Source: Nostocoides sp.
GTDB taxonomy: Bacteria; Actinomycetota; Actinomycetes; Actinomycetales; Dermatophilaceae
DNA: 64,000 nt
Assembly: GCA_016702415.1 (NCBI GenBank)
Contig: JADJEA010000001.1
Span: 601,001-665,000 of the forward strand
Direction: 5' to 3'
Every line of letters starts with the position of its first letter. Position 1 is the first letter of the stretch. The position numbers were made by a program, and so were the translations under genes. Under the pieces are notes generated by a model. The model ran no database searches, was not told the origin of the DNA, and saw only the letters and a list, made by a program, of their open reading frames with translations. This document shows positions 33,424-42,348 of the stretch, in pieces.

Positions 33424-36400
33424 GTGCCGTGGACGATCCCCGAGTTCGAGATGCTGCGCCACCCCCGGTTGGTGCGGCGATTGGGTGCGGTTCGCGCGCG
33501 GGTCCACGAGGTCGTCACTACGCTCGATGCCCGTGTGGCGACCGCCCCGGAGCCGGTGCCCTTCGCCGAGCGCACGGGTCTGCGTTATCGCCCGGCCCGC
33601 CGCGGGACCCGCTGGGGTTCCGCGCACACGTGTGCGTGGTTCCACCTCACCGGTCCGGTGCCCCCCGAGGCCGACGCCAGCACCGGCCGGGGAGGGGACC
33701 TGAGGGGGGAGGGGACGGCATACGCGCTCCTCCTCGACATCGACGGGGAGGCGCTCCTGCACGACAACGACGGAACCGTCGTGGGGATGGTGACCAGCCG
33801 GCTCACCCCGATCGAACGCCACGCCTCCGCGCGGGCCAAGACCCGCGTGGCCCTGACCGCGCAGCTGCGGCAGCAATGCGTCCGCGACGGGCAGCTGAGC
33901 CTGTGGCTCGATGCGGGGTTCAACGGAAAACTCCTGCCGCCCTATGGGATCGCCCGCGTGCGTCGGCTGGACCTGGTCCGGGTGGACACCGCGGCCGACG
34001 AGGCGTATGCCGACCTCCTCACCGTGGCCTATGCCTCCCTGCGCGCCGGTGGGCAGGCCGCGCTCTATGCGGACTCCCTCGAGCGCGCGTTCGCCCACGC
34101 CGAGCGCGGGGACTGGGCGGCCACCTCGGCGGCCCTCGCGCCGGTGCTCGACGGGCCGCCCGACGACTCCCTCGCCCTGACCGGCCTGGGGCACGCGCAT
34201 CTCGACCTCGCCTGGCTCTGGCCCATCCGCGAGACCCGCCGCAAGGCCCGGCGCACGTTCCGCGCCCAGCTCGACCTCCTCCAGGAGCATCCGGACGCCT
34301 ATTTCGGGGCCAGCCAGCCCCAGCAGTTCGCCTGGATCGAACAGGACGACCCGGCCCTCTTCGAGCGCATCATCGCGGCGGAGGCGGCCGGGCGGCTGGA
34401 ACTCCAGGGCGGTTTCTGGGTCGAGCCGGACACCAACCTGCCGAGCGGGGAATCCCTTGTCCGGCAAGCGATTCACGGCCAGCGCTACTGGGAGAGCCGG
34501 TTCGGCCACCGGGTGTCGATGTGTTGGTTGCCCGACGCATTCGGCTATTCCGGGGCCCTCCCGCAGATCCTCCGCGGGGCCGGGATGGACCGCTTCCTGA
34601 CGATCAAGCTCGCGTGGAACGAGCACACCGACTTCCCGCACCGGTCCTTCGTGTGGGAGGGCATCGACGGCACGGACGTCCTGGTCCACATGCCGCCCGA
34701 GGGGACCTACACCTCCAGCGCGACCGGCCTGAGTCTGGGGATCGCCCGCGACCAGTACCCCGAGCGCGCCCTCGCCCCCATCGCCTTGGTCCTCCTCGGG
34801 ACCGGCGACGGGGGCGGTGGCCCCAGCGAGGTGCATCTCGACCTCGCCCGCCGGGGCGCGCACCTGCGTGGACTGCCGCGCCTGACCCCGGGGACCGCGA
34901 CCGGTTTCTTCGACGAGCTGGCCGGCCATCGCGACCGGCTGCCAAGGTGGCGTGGGGAGCTCTATCTCGAGAAGCACCAGGGGACGCTGACCACCCAGGC
35001 CGCGGTCAAGGCGGGCAACCGCCGCCTGGAACACCAGCTCCACGATCTCGAATACCTTGCCGCGCAGGCGAGTTGGTCCGAGGGCGCTCGATGGCCCGGC
35101 GAACTCATCGATGCGGCGTGGGCGGAGGTCCTGCTTCACCAGTTCCACGACATGCTGCCGGGCTCCGCGATCGGGCGGGTCCACGCGGAGTCGCGCGCGG
35201 CATACGCCCGGATCGGGGCGGTGCTGAGGGAGGCTACCGACGGCGCCCTCGCCGCCGACCCCGGCCTGCCGCCCGCTTACGTCAATACGACCCCGGTGCA
35301 CCGCGCCGGTTTCGTCGCGCACGAGGGGCGGTGGTGGCGCCACGAGGCGCCCCCCTTCGCGATCACGCCGCTCGTGCCGTATGCCGACCCCCACCCCGCC
35401 ACCCTCGGCGCCGACGGCGACACCATGTGGAACGACCGCCTCCGCGTCCGGTTCGCCCCCGACGGGACCATCGTCTCCCTCGTCGACACCCGCACCGACC
35501 GGGAGCACGCCCGTGGTCCCCTGGGTCGCCTCGTCGTCCATCGCGATCCGTGGACCTTCTTCGACGCCTGGGACATCACGGAGGACTACCCCACGCGTCC
35601 GCGGGCGGACCTGGTCCCGGTCTCCACCAACGCGGTCCGCACCCATACCGTCCGCGACGGCCCGCGAATCATGCGGCGGCACGAATTCCGCCACGGGCGC
35701 AGCGCGATTCGTCAAGATGTCGTCCTCGTGGAGGGCGAGGATCTGGTCCGCTTCGAGACAAGCGTGGACTGGCGCGAGCGCTGGCGGATGCTGCGGGCCG
35801 AGTTCGAGCCCGAAGCGTGGGCGGACGAGGTGGCCTGCGAGATCCAATTCGGCCACATCTGCCGCTCGACGGGCGCGGCCACCCCGCAGGAGCGCGCGCA
35901 ATTCGAGATCTGCGCCCACCGGTGGCTCGACGTCAGCGACGCCCGCGGGTTCGGGTTCTCGCTCCTCAACGACGGCAAGTACGGCCACCGGGCCAAGGAC
36001 CGGCGCATCTCCCTGGCCCTCCTGCGGGCCCCGGTCTATCCCGACCGCACTGCCGACCGGGGTCGGCATACCTTCATGTATGCCGTCCATCCCCACGAGG
36101 GACCACTCGGGCAGTCCACCACCACCCATGCGCGCCACCTCAATGCCCCGCACGTCATCGCCCGGGTCCCGCCGGCGCCGCCGGCCTTCGTCGTCGAACC
36201 CGCGGGCGTGCTCCTCGACACGGTGACCCTGGCCGCCGCCATGACGACGGTGACCCCCGCGAGCACGACGAACCCCGCGATCACGATGAGCGGAGCACAG
36301 GACGTGCCCGGTGGCTCGGCGGATCTGATCCTGCGGCTCTACGAGTCCACCGGCAGCGCCGGTGTCGCCTCGATAACCGGGCCCGCGGTCGAGCGGGTGA

Positions 36401-36516
36401 CGTCAGCCCGCAGGGTCACCCTCCTTCTGGACGATCTCGGCCCGGCCGACCTCGGGTGCATCCCGGTGCGTCCCTTCGAGATTGTCACGCTCCGGTTGAC
36501 GCGCACCGCACGATGA
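33424..36516 (+). CDS. Alpha-mannosidase, glycoside hydrolase family 38
   Basis: The 1,030-residue protein fits GH38. The zinc site begins GHAHLDLAWLW (His257, His259, Asp261). The catalytic nucleophile is Asp371 in WLPDAFGYSGALPQIL, and DMLPGSAIGRVH is the helical-domain signature. A beta-sandwich N-terminal region (CAWFHLTGPV) and a long C-terminal beta domain complete it. It removes alpha-mannose from glycans; no signal peptide is seen, so it acts in the cytoplasm. GTG 33424 is chosen because the frame is closed just upstream. The neighbouring GH13 and glycosyltransferase genes suggest a carbohydrate theme. An inverted CGGCATAC/GTATGCCG pair sits near the end (36064-36085). Confidence 0.92.
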   Translation: MPWTIPEFEMLRHPRLVRRLGAVRARVHEVVTTLDARVATAPEPVPFAERTGLRYRPARRGTRWGSAHTCAWFHLTGPVPPEADASTGRGGDLRGEGTAYALLLDIDGEALLHDNDGTVVGMVTSRLTPIERHASARAKTRVALTAQLRQQCVRDGQLSLWLDAGFNGKLLPPYGIARVRRLDLVRVDTAADEAYADLLTVAYASLRAGGQAALYADSLERAFAHAERGDWAATSAALAPVLDGPPDDSLALTGLGHAHLDLAWLWPIRETRRKARRTFRAQLDLLQEHPDAYFGASQPQQFAWIEQDDPALFERIIAAEAAGRLELQGGFWVEPDTNLPSGESLVRQAIHGQRYWESRFGHRVSMCWLPDAFGYSGALPQILRGAGMDRFLTIKLAWNEHTDFPHRSFVWEGIDGTDVLVHMPPEGTYTSSATGLSLGIARDQYPERALAPIALVLLGTGDGGGGPSEVHLDLARRGAHLRGLPRLTPGTATGFFDELAGHRDRLPRWRGELYLEKHQGTLTTQAAVKAGNRRLEHQLHDLEYLAAQASWSEGARWPGELIDAAWAEVLLHQFHDMLPGSAIGRVHAESRAAYARIGAVLREATDGALAADPGLPPAYVNTTPVHRAGFVAHEGRWWRHEAPPFAITPLVPYADPHPATLGADGDTMWNDRLRVRFAPDGTIVSLVDTRTDREHARGPLGRLVVHRDPWTFFDAWDITEDYPTRPRADLVPVSTNAVRTHTVRDGPRIMRRHEFRHGRSAIRQDVVLVEGEDLVRFETSVDWRERWRMLRAEFEPEAWADEVACEIQFGHICRSTGAATPQERAQFEICAHRWLDVSDARGFGFSLLNDGKYGHRAKDRRISLALLRAPVYPDRTADRGRHTFMYAVHPHEGPLGQSTTTHARHLNAPHVIARVPPAPPAFVVEPAGVLLDTVTLAAAMTTVTPASTTNPAITMSGAQDVPGGSADLILRLYESTGSAGVASITGPAVERVTSARRVTLLLDDLGPADLGCIPVRPFEIVTLRLTRTAR

Positions 36517-36540
36517 CGCGCGGACGGTGACCGGCGAGGA

Positions 36541-37785
36541 TCAGCCGATCGCCCACGAGTGTTCGGCCACGCGCACGCTGCCCGCGCCCAGGGGCAACTG
36601 CGTCGGTGTATCGGAGGCGTTGAGCCCCAACGCGATCCGCTGACCGTCCCCTCGTAGCTCGACGACCATGGTCGCGTTGGTCAGGTGCGTCACCTCGATC
36701 TGCGCGGCCACGAGCCAGGGGTGGAGGCGGCGGCGACCGATGAGGTCCTGGTGCCGGGCGAAGACGTCCCGGCCGAAGGGCAGCAGCCGATCGGGGGACT
36801 CGGGGAAGGGCGGGCGTACCGCGTCGTCCCCGGCCGACCCGTCGGTCTTCTCGCCGGTGAATCCCTGCTCGTCGCCGGCATAGATCGACGGCACACCGGG
36901 CAGCATCAGCAGGAGCGCCGTTGCGAGCGGGAGGTGCCGAGGCTCGAGGAGCTTCGTCGCGATCCGCGTCACGTCGTGGTTGCCGATGAAGGTCAGCGGC
37001 CGGAAATGCGCCCCGAACTCCGCATGCCGCCCCAGAGCGTGGGCGAGTTCGAAGAAGTTGCGCTCGTTCAGCGAACTCCAGATCGCCTTCCACAACTCGT
37101 ACTGCGTCACCGAGTCGACCCCGGACCGCTCCACGAAATCGGCGTAGTCCCCGTGGATCACCTCGGCGACGATCCAGCAGTCGGGGTATGCCGCGCGCAC
37201 CCGCCCAAGGAGGGGTCGCCATACGTCCGGGCCCGCGGCGTAGGCCGCGTCCAGTCGCCACCCGTCGATGCCCCGCCCCAGCCAGTGCGTCATGACCTCG
37301 ACGACATAGTCCTGCACCGGGGGATGGGTCAGATCGAGCTCGACGAGGTCGAGATTGCCCTCGAACCCGCGGGGGTAGCCGTCGACCCACCGAATCCACT
37401 GACCGTCAGGGGAGTGGGGTCCGCCGGCGAGGGCGCGCCGGACGATCTCATGGTCCTCGCTCACGTGATTGAAGACTCCGTCGAAGAGCAGCCGGATGCC
37501 GCGTGCCCGGGCCCCCGCGATCAGCGCGTCGATGTCCCCGTCGTCACCGAGGCGCGGGTCGATGCGGAAGTGGTCGAGGGTGTCGTAGCCGTGGGTGCGG
37601 GAGTCGAACACCGGCGCGAGGATCAACCCGTTGGTGCCGAGCTCGATGACATAGTCCAGCCACGCGGTCAGCCGGGGCAGCCGGTGCTCGACCCGGTCGC
37701 CCAGGGTGTCGATGCGCTCGCGTTCGGCGTCGACGAAGCGCAGGGGATAGCAGTGCCACCAGATCACGGTGTCGGCCCACGGCAT
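36541..37785 (-). CDS. Alpha-amylase-family (GH13) glycosidase
   Basis: ATG 37785 follows GGAGGGAAGGGAG, a very strong ribosome site; 414 residues. GH13 regions are present: GLILAPVFDSRTHGYDT, FDGVFNHVS (region I), GIDGWRLDAAYA with the nucleophile Asp, WIVAEVIHGDY with the acid/base Glu, and FIGNHDVTR (region IV). There is a short C-terminal beta domain and no signal peptide, so it is a cytoplasmic alpha-glucan-acting enzyme. The opening WWHCYPLRF is typical of a compact actinobacterial subgroup. Its product specificity cannot be read. It is convergent with the GH38 gene (24 bp). Confidence 0.88.
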   Translation of the reverse strand: MPWADTVIWWHCYPLRFVDAERERIDTLGDRVEHRLPRLTAWLDYVIELGTNGLILAPVFDSRTHGYDTLDHFRIDPRLGDDGDIDALIAGARARGIRLLFDGVFNHVSEDHEIVRRALAGGPHSPDGQWIRWVDGYPRGFEGNLDLVELDLTHPPVQDYVVEVMTHWLGRGIDGWRLDAAYAAGPDVWRPLLGRVRAAYPDCWIVAEVIHGDYADFVERSGVDSVTQYELWKAIWSSLNERNFFELAHALGRHAEFGAHFRPLTFIGNHDVTRIATKLLEPRHLPLATALLLMLPGVPSIYAGDEQGFTGEKTDGSAGDDAVRPPFPESPDRLLPFGRDVFARHQDLIGRRRLHPWLVAAQIEVTHLTNATMVVELRGDGQRIALGLNASDTPTQLPLGAGSVRVAEHSWAIG

Positions 37786-37988
37786 ACGGACTCCCTTCCC
37801 TCCCCACATCGTGCCTCCTCGCCCGACGACCTGGGGACCCACCCCTGGTGGACCCCGCCGGCGAAGCACCCGCCAGCGTGAATCAACCGAAAGGTTGACC
37901 CGGATCGGTGGAGGGTCGCGCCCGGACGGGGGAACCTGGATGACGAGCCCATCCGACCCGACCGCTGCGGCCGACATACGTCATCCGA

Positions 37989-38024
37989 GACATGTCCACC
38001 GAGACATGTCAACCGCGACATGTC
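37989..38024. promoter_or_regulatory. Three GACATGTC palindromes at exact 14-bp spacing
   Basis: GACATGTC occurs at 37989, 38003 and 38017 within a 14-bp tandem unit of the form GAGACATGTC(C/A)ACC. The palindromes are perfect and lie about 75-110 bp upstream of the operon start, suiting a repeated binding site for a dimeric regulator. Confidence 0.55.
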
Positions 38025-38059
38025 AACCGAGGCGGTCCGACCGAGACTCACCCCTCGAG

Positions 38060-38080
38060 AAGTCGACGCCGAGTCGACTT
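38060..38080. promoter_or_regulatory. Operator-like inverted repeat, AAGTCGAC-N5-GTCGACTT
   Basis: Perfect 8-bp arms are separated by GCCGA and end 1 base before the GGAAAGG ribosome site of the DUF2871 gene. The position between promoter and ribosome site fits repression of the exporter operon, for example by a MarR- or TetR-type protein encoded elsewhere; the reader is unknown. Confidence 0.5.
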
Positions 38081-38097
38081 GGAAAGGTGACGCCATC

Positions 38098-38592
38098 ATG
38101 CGCACCACCCTCGTCCGCTCCGCCGCCGCCTGGACCGGCGCCGGCCTCGCGAGCGGCCTCTACTACCGCGAATTGACCAAGCACGCCGGCCTCGCCGGAA
38201 CCCGCGATCTCGCCGGCACCCAGCTCGCTGTCGTCCACACTCACGCCCTGACCCTCGGGACGCTGGTCCTGCTGATCCTGCTCCTCCTCGCGGCTCAGTT
38301 CACCGCGCTCGAGGCCGACCGCCGCTTCCGCTGGGCCGTCGTGCTGTGGCAGGCCGGGCTCGGGCTCACGACGATCGGCATGCTGGTCACGGGGACACTC
38401 CAGGTCACCGACACCGCCGGCTACGACTCTCCGGCCCTCGCCGGCGTCTCGGGGCTTGGTCATGTGACCCTTACGGCCGCCTTCGTCCTCCTCTTCCTCG
38501 CCCTCGGCGGCGCGGTGCGCGGGTCCGATCCCGCGACGCCGACCGACCCCGCGGCCGCTCCCACCTCGGTCGCCGAGCACGTGTCCGTATGA
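38098..38592 (+). CDS. DUF2871 membrane protein
   Basis: ATG 38098 follows GGAAAGG by about 10 bases; 164 residues. Four membrane helices are visible. The family opening GLASGLYYRELTK and the VVHTHALTLGTLVLLI block with its H-x-H match DUF2871. The function of the family is unknown to me; the conserved His residues suggest metal or heme contact. It is translationally coupled (ATGA) to the MFS exporter, so it may be an accessory of drug or ion export. The open frame extends upstream to 38020, but the ribosome site favours 38098. Confidence 0.82.
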   Translation: MRTTLVRSAAAWTGAGLASGLYYRELTKHAGLAGTRDLAGTQLAVVHTHALTLGTLVLLILLLLAAQFTALEADRRFRWAVVLWQAGLGLTTIGMLVTGTLQVTDTAGYDSPALAGVSGLGHVTLTAAFVLLFLALGGAVRGSDPATPTDPAAAPTSVAEHVSV

Positions 38593-40307
38593 CGACCGCC
38601 GCCCTCCCCACGTCAGGTCCCACGTCCATGACCACTCCACGGCCCGCCCCCGCCTCGCCCCCGGAACCGACTGCCGCCCAGGAGAATCCGCGCCGGTGGT
38701 TCGCCCTCGGCATACTCGCTGCGGGTCTGGCGATGATCGTCCTCGACGGGACCATCGTCGGTGTCGCCCTGCCCCGGATCATTGACGACCTCGGCCTCGA
38801 CCTCACCGACGCCCAATGGGTCAACAGCCTCTATTCGATGATCTTCGCCGCAACGCTGCTCACCTTCGGGCGGGTCGCCGACCGGTTCGGGCGGCGCCGA
38901 ATCTTTGTGGCCGGCGTGCTTGTGTTCGTCGCCGGCAGCGTCGTCGCCGGGCTGTCCGGCACCGCCGCCGCCCTCATCTCCGCTCGGGCGCTCCAGGGGG
39001 TCGGCGGCGCGATGATCCTGCCGACCACCTTGTCGAGCGTCAACGCGACCTTCCGCGGCAAGGACCGGGCCGCCGCCTTCGGCGTCTGGGGCGCGGTCAT
39101 GGCCGGCGCCGCGGCGATCGGCCCACTCCTGGGCGGCTGGCTGACGACGAGCTTCGACTGGCGCTGGATTTTCTATGTCAACGTCCCGATCGGGGTGCTC
39201 ATCCTCGCCGGGACCGCCTATGCGGTCACCGAGTCCCGCGGCGCCGCGGGCGGGCCCGGTGTCGACGTCGACGGGCTCTTGACCAGCGGCATCGGCCTGG
39301 CCCTCGCGGTGTTCGCCCTGATCGAGGGCCGCGCCCTCGGCTGGTGGAGGCCGGTGGCCGACTTCACCGTCTTCGGGATCACCTGGCCGGCCACCGCCCC
39401 GATCAGCATCGTCCCGGTCGCCATCGCCGTGGCCGCGCTCTTCCTCGGGCTGTTCCTTCTCTGGGAGCGCCACCGCGCCCACAACGGCCGCGACGCCCTC
39501 CTCGACCTCACCCTCTTCCAGGTGCCCACCTTCACGTGGGGCAATCTGACCGCCCTCACCGTCGCGGCGGGCGAGTTCGCGCTCGTCTTCCTCCTCCCGC
39601 TCTATCTCGTCGACGTCCTCGGGCTCGACATCATGGGCGCGGGCTTCGTCCTGGCCGCGATGGCCGTGGGCGCATTCGGCTCGGGTGCGTCGGCCCGGCA
39701 TCTGGCCGCCCGGATGAGCCCGTCCGGCGTCGTCGTGCTCGGCTTGACCCTCGAACTCCTCGGCGTCGCCGCCACCGCGCTCGTCATCGGCCCGGACACC
39801 TCACCGTGGCTGATCGCGCTTCCGATGGCGGCATACGGCATCGGGCTCGGTCTCGCCTCCGCCCAACTGACCAGCCTCGTCCTGCGTGACATCCCCGCAG
39901 CCCAGTCGGGGTCGGCGTCGGCGACCCAGAGCACCGTCCGCCAGATCGGGTCCGCCCTCGGATCGGCCGTGGCCGGCACCGCATTGGCCGGAATCCTGAG
40001 CGCCCGCCTCCCCGGCGACCTGGCCCCGATCCATGGCCTGCCCGATCGGGTTGCGGGACAACTGGTTTCCGGCACCGTCGACAGTGCCGGCGGGCTCATC
40101 GCGAGCCTGCGGGACCAGGGCACGGGCGGTCGACTCGGTGACCTCGGGCCGGTCGTGACCGACGCGCTGGCCTCCGGCTTCGCCGGCGCCACCCGCGGCT
40201 CCGTCCTCGTCGCCGCGGCCTTCCTCGCCCTCGGACTGCTCGGCGCCCTCCGGGTCCGGGCCGCCGACGGCCCCCGCGAGGACCCGGGGTCTCCGTTACC
40301 GTCGTAA
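38589..40307 (+). CDS. MFS transporter, DHA2 (EmrB/QacA) family
   Basis: ATG 38589 overlaps the DUF2871 stop. The 572-residue protein has about 14 membrane helices. The motifs are LDGTIVGVALPRIIDDLG (DHA2 motif D1), GRVADRFGRRRIFVAG (motif A) and ISARALQGVGGAMILPTTLS with GPLLGGWLT (motif C). These proteins expel drugs or metabolites in exchange for protons. A sensor kinase and response regulator follow within 3 bp, so export is probably controlled by that pair, possibly in response to envelope-active compounds. Confidence 0.9.
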   Translation: MTTAALPTSGPTSMTTPRPAPASPPEPTAAQENPRRWFALGILAAGLAMIVLDGTIVGVALPRIIDDLGLDLTDAQWVNSLYSMIFAATLLTFGRVADRFGRRRIFVAGVLVFVAGSVVAGLSGTAAALISARALQGVGGAMILPTTLSSVNATFRGKDRAAAFGVWGAVMAGAAAIGPLLGGWLTTSFDWRWIFYVNVPIGVLILAGTAYAVTESRGAAGGPGVDVDGLLTSGIGLALAVFALIEGRALGWWRPVADFTVFGITWPATAPISIVPVAIAVAALFLGLFLLWERHRAHNGRDALLDLTLFQVPTFTWGNLTALTVAAGEFALVFLLPLYLVDVLGLDIMGAGFVLAAMAVGAFGSGASARHLAARMSPSGVVVLGLTLELLGVAATALVIGPDTSPWLIALPMAAYGIGLGLASAQLTSLVLRDIPAAQSGSASATQSTVRQIGSALGSAVAGTALAGILSARLPGDLAPIHGLPDRVAGQLVSGTVDSAGGLIASLRDQGTGGRLGDLGPVVTDALASGFAGATRGSVLVAAAFLALGLLGALRVRAADGPREDPGSPLPS

Positions 40308-40309
40308 GT

Positions 40310-41575
40310 ATGGAGCGCGCGCTGCGGACACTCACCGTGCTGCAGCATGTCCTCTTCGGTGTCCTCGCCGTCGTGTGCCTGGCCCGCGCGCTCGCCACCG
40401 GTGCCTCCGTGATCGCCTCGGTCCTGCTGACCCTCACCCTTCTCGGGTGGTATGCCGCCGGCGCCCGCGCCTCTCGGCGCCATCCCGCCGAGTCCCTCAC
40501 CGGAGCGGGCCCCGGCCGCCAGGGCGTGGTCTGGTTGCTCGGGCTGACGGCGATCTGGGCGGCCCTGGTGGCCCTCTCGCCGGAGAACATCTGGCTCGCG
40601 TTCAGTCTGTGGCTCCTCGCCGGTCACTTCCTGCGTCCCCCCGCCGCGCTCGCGTATGCCGCGTCCGTCCTCGCTCTCGTCCTCCTCGCCACGTGGCGGG
40701 CCACCGGCTCCGTCACGGTGGCGGGCATCATCGGGCCCGTCATCGGGGCCGCGTTCGCCGTCGCCCTCTCGCGCGGTCAGGTCGCCCTGGCCCGGGAAGG
40801 GATCGAGCGCGCGGCCCTGGTTGCTTCGCTCGTCGCGGCCCAGACCGAGGCGGAGACGCTGCACGCCGAACTCGCTGCGGCACAGCGTGAATCCGGCGTC
40901 CTGGCCGAGCGTACACGGCTCTCCCGGGACATCCACGACACCCTGGCCCAGGGCTTCTCCTCCATCTTGCTGCTCTCCCGGGCCGCGGGTGCCGCCGGTG
41001 CCGCCGGTGCCGCCGGTGACCCGGCGACCTTGACATCGCTGCTCGGCCAGATCGAACGCACCGCGGCCGCCAATCTCGACGAGGCCCGCCGCGTCGTCGG
41101 CGCCCTCGCTCCCCGGGATCTCGACGGCAGTGGCCTTGCGGCGGCGCTGCGGCGGATCCTCGACGCGTTCGGTGAGGAGAGCGGCATACGGACCGACCTG
41201 CGCATCGACGGGGACCCGGCCGGGCTGCCGACCACCGCCGAGGTCGCCCTCCTGCGGACCACCCAAGGGGCCCTCGCGAATGTCCGCCGTCATGCCCAGG
41301 CCACCCGGGTCGTGGTCTCCCTCAGCCACCTCGACGACTCCGTTCGACTCGACATCGTCGACGACGGCATCGGGTTCGACCCCGCCGCCGACCGCCGCCG
41401 CGGCCCGGTGTCCGGGGGCGCGGGTGGGTACGGCCTACCCTCGACCAGGGCCCGGTTGCGCGAACTCGGCGGCGACCTGAGCGTGGAATCCGCGCCGGGG
41501 GAGGGGACCGCGTTGACCGCCCACCTGCCGCTGGGTCCCGTTGCGGCGGAAGGTGATCGGGAGCGGGTCGGATGA
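40310..41575 (+). CDS. NarL-type sensor histidine kinase (HisKA_3)
   Basis: ATG 40310 starts 3 bases after the exporter stop; 421 residues. Four to five N-terminal helices (residues ~5-140) form a small integral sensor with little extracytoplasmic loop. A coiled linker leads to the dimerisation motif with phospho-acceptor His209 (SRDIHDTLAQGFSS). A Gly-Ala run (AGAAGAAGAAG, from a 9-bp repeat at ~40987-41017) follows. The ATPase part has N-box QGALANVRRHA, G1 DDGIGFD and G2 GGYGLPSTRARL. The lack of a large sensor domain suggests intramembrane sensing. It is coupled to its response regulator (ATGA). Confidence 0.9.
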   Translation: MERALRTLTVLQHVLFGVLAVVCLARALATGASVIASVLLTLTLLGWYAAGARASRRHPAESLTGAGPGRQGVVWLLGLTAIWAALVALSPENIWLAFSLWLLAGHFLRPPAALAYAASVLALVLLATWRATGSVTVAGIIGPVIGAAFAVALSRGQVALAREGIERAALVASLVAAQTEAETLHAELAAAQRESGVLAERTRLSRDIHDTLAQGFSSILLLSRAAGAAGAAGAAGDPATLTSLLGQIERTAAANLDEARRVVGALAPRDLDGSGLAAALRRILDAFGEESGIRTDLRIDGDPAGLPTTAEVALLRTTQGALANVRRHAQATRVVVSLSHLDDSVRLDIVDDGIGFDPAADRRRGPVSGGAGGYGLPSTRARLRELGGDLSVESAPGEGTALTAHLPLGPVAAEGDRERVG

Positions 41576-42213
41576 GCGGTCGTCGCGCCCGGGTCCTCGT
41601 CGTCGATGACCATCCGGTCGTCCGCGCCGGCCTGCGCGCCCTCCTGTCGACCTCGCCGGAGATCGACGTCGTGGGGGAGGCCGGCGACGCCCCCTCGGCG
41701 CTGGCCGGGGTCGCGAGCCATCGTCCCGATGTCGTCCTCTGCGATCTGCGGCTGGGGGAGGGGGCCGACGGAGTCGCGGTGACGCGCGCGGTGCGCGCGC
41801 TCGGCCCGGACGCGCCCGCCGTCGTCATCCTCACGACCTATGACCACGACGGCGACATCGTCCGCGCCGTAGAGGCCGGGGCCGCCGGATATCTGCTCAA
41901 GGATGCTGCGCCGGACGACATCGTCGCCGCCATCCGTCGCGCCGCCGACGGCGAGACGGTCTTGTCCGCGCGCCTCACGCAGCGGGTCGTCGACACCATG
42001 CGTACGCGCCGGGCCGGGCTGAGCGAACGCGAGATCGAGGTCCTCGGCCTCGTTGCCGTCGGCCGGTCCAATCGCGAGATCGCCCGCGAACTCCTCGTCA
42101 GCGAAGCGACCGTCAAGACCCATCTCAACCACGCATTCGGCAAGCTCGGCGTCGACAATCGCACCGCCGCCGTCGCCGCCGCAAGGTCCGCCGGGCTGAT
42201 CTACGGGACGTGA
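41572..42213 (+). CDS. LuxR/NarL-family response regulator
   Basis: The start overlaps the kinase stop. The 213-residue protein has a receiver (VVDDHPVVRAGL; phospho-acceptor Asp58 in VVLCDLRLG; ILTTY; LLKDA) and a LuxR HTH (LSEREIEVLGLVAVGRSNREIA). It is the cognate partner of the preceding kinase and probably controls the operon it closes, through the GACATGTC or AAGTCGAC sites upstream. That link is inferred from position only. Confidence 0.93.
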   Translation: MSGRRARVLVVDDHPVVRAGLRALLSTSPEIDVVGEAGDAPSALAGVASHRPDVVLCDLRLGEGADGVAVTRAVRALGPDAPAVVILTTYDHDGDIVRAVEAGAAGYLLKDAAPDDIVAAIRRAADGETVLSARLTQRVVDTMRTRRAGLSEREIEVLGLVAVGRSNREIARELLVSEATVKTHLNHAFGKLGVDNRTAAVAAARSAGLIYGT

Positions 42214-42262
42214 CCCGGTCGGGCGGTCGGAGACCCTGCCCCGCCGCCGGCACGGATAACCG

Positions 42263-42300
42263 CCGCCACGGCTCACCGCCACGGCTCACCGCCACGGCAG
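42263..42300. repeat. 13-bp tandem repeat, about three units
   Basis: CCGCCACGGCTCA at 42263 and 42276, with a truncated third unit at 42289, lies in the 135-bp spacer before hen1. No gene is seen in this spacer. Confidence 0.7.
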
Positions 42301-42348
42301 GGGTGAGGCCGAAATGCAGGGACGGCGCAGGAGGGCCTGAGGCAGACT

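Larger units (their letters stand above)
37786..38097. other. Intergenic control region rich in repeats
   Basis: This 312-bp spacer separates the divergent GH13 gene and the DUF2871-MFS-HK-RR operon. It contains a small hairpin TCAACC-GAAA-GGTTGA (37883-37898), three evenly spaced GACATGTC palindromes (37989-38024) and a 21-bp inverted repeat (38060-38080) just ahead of the operon's ribosome site. No gene is visible. Confidence 0.65.
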
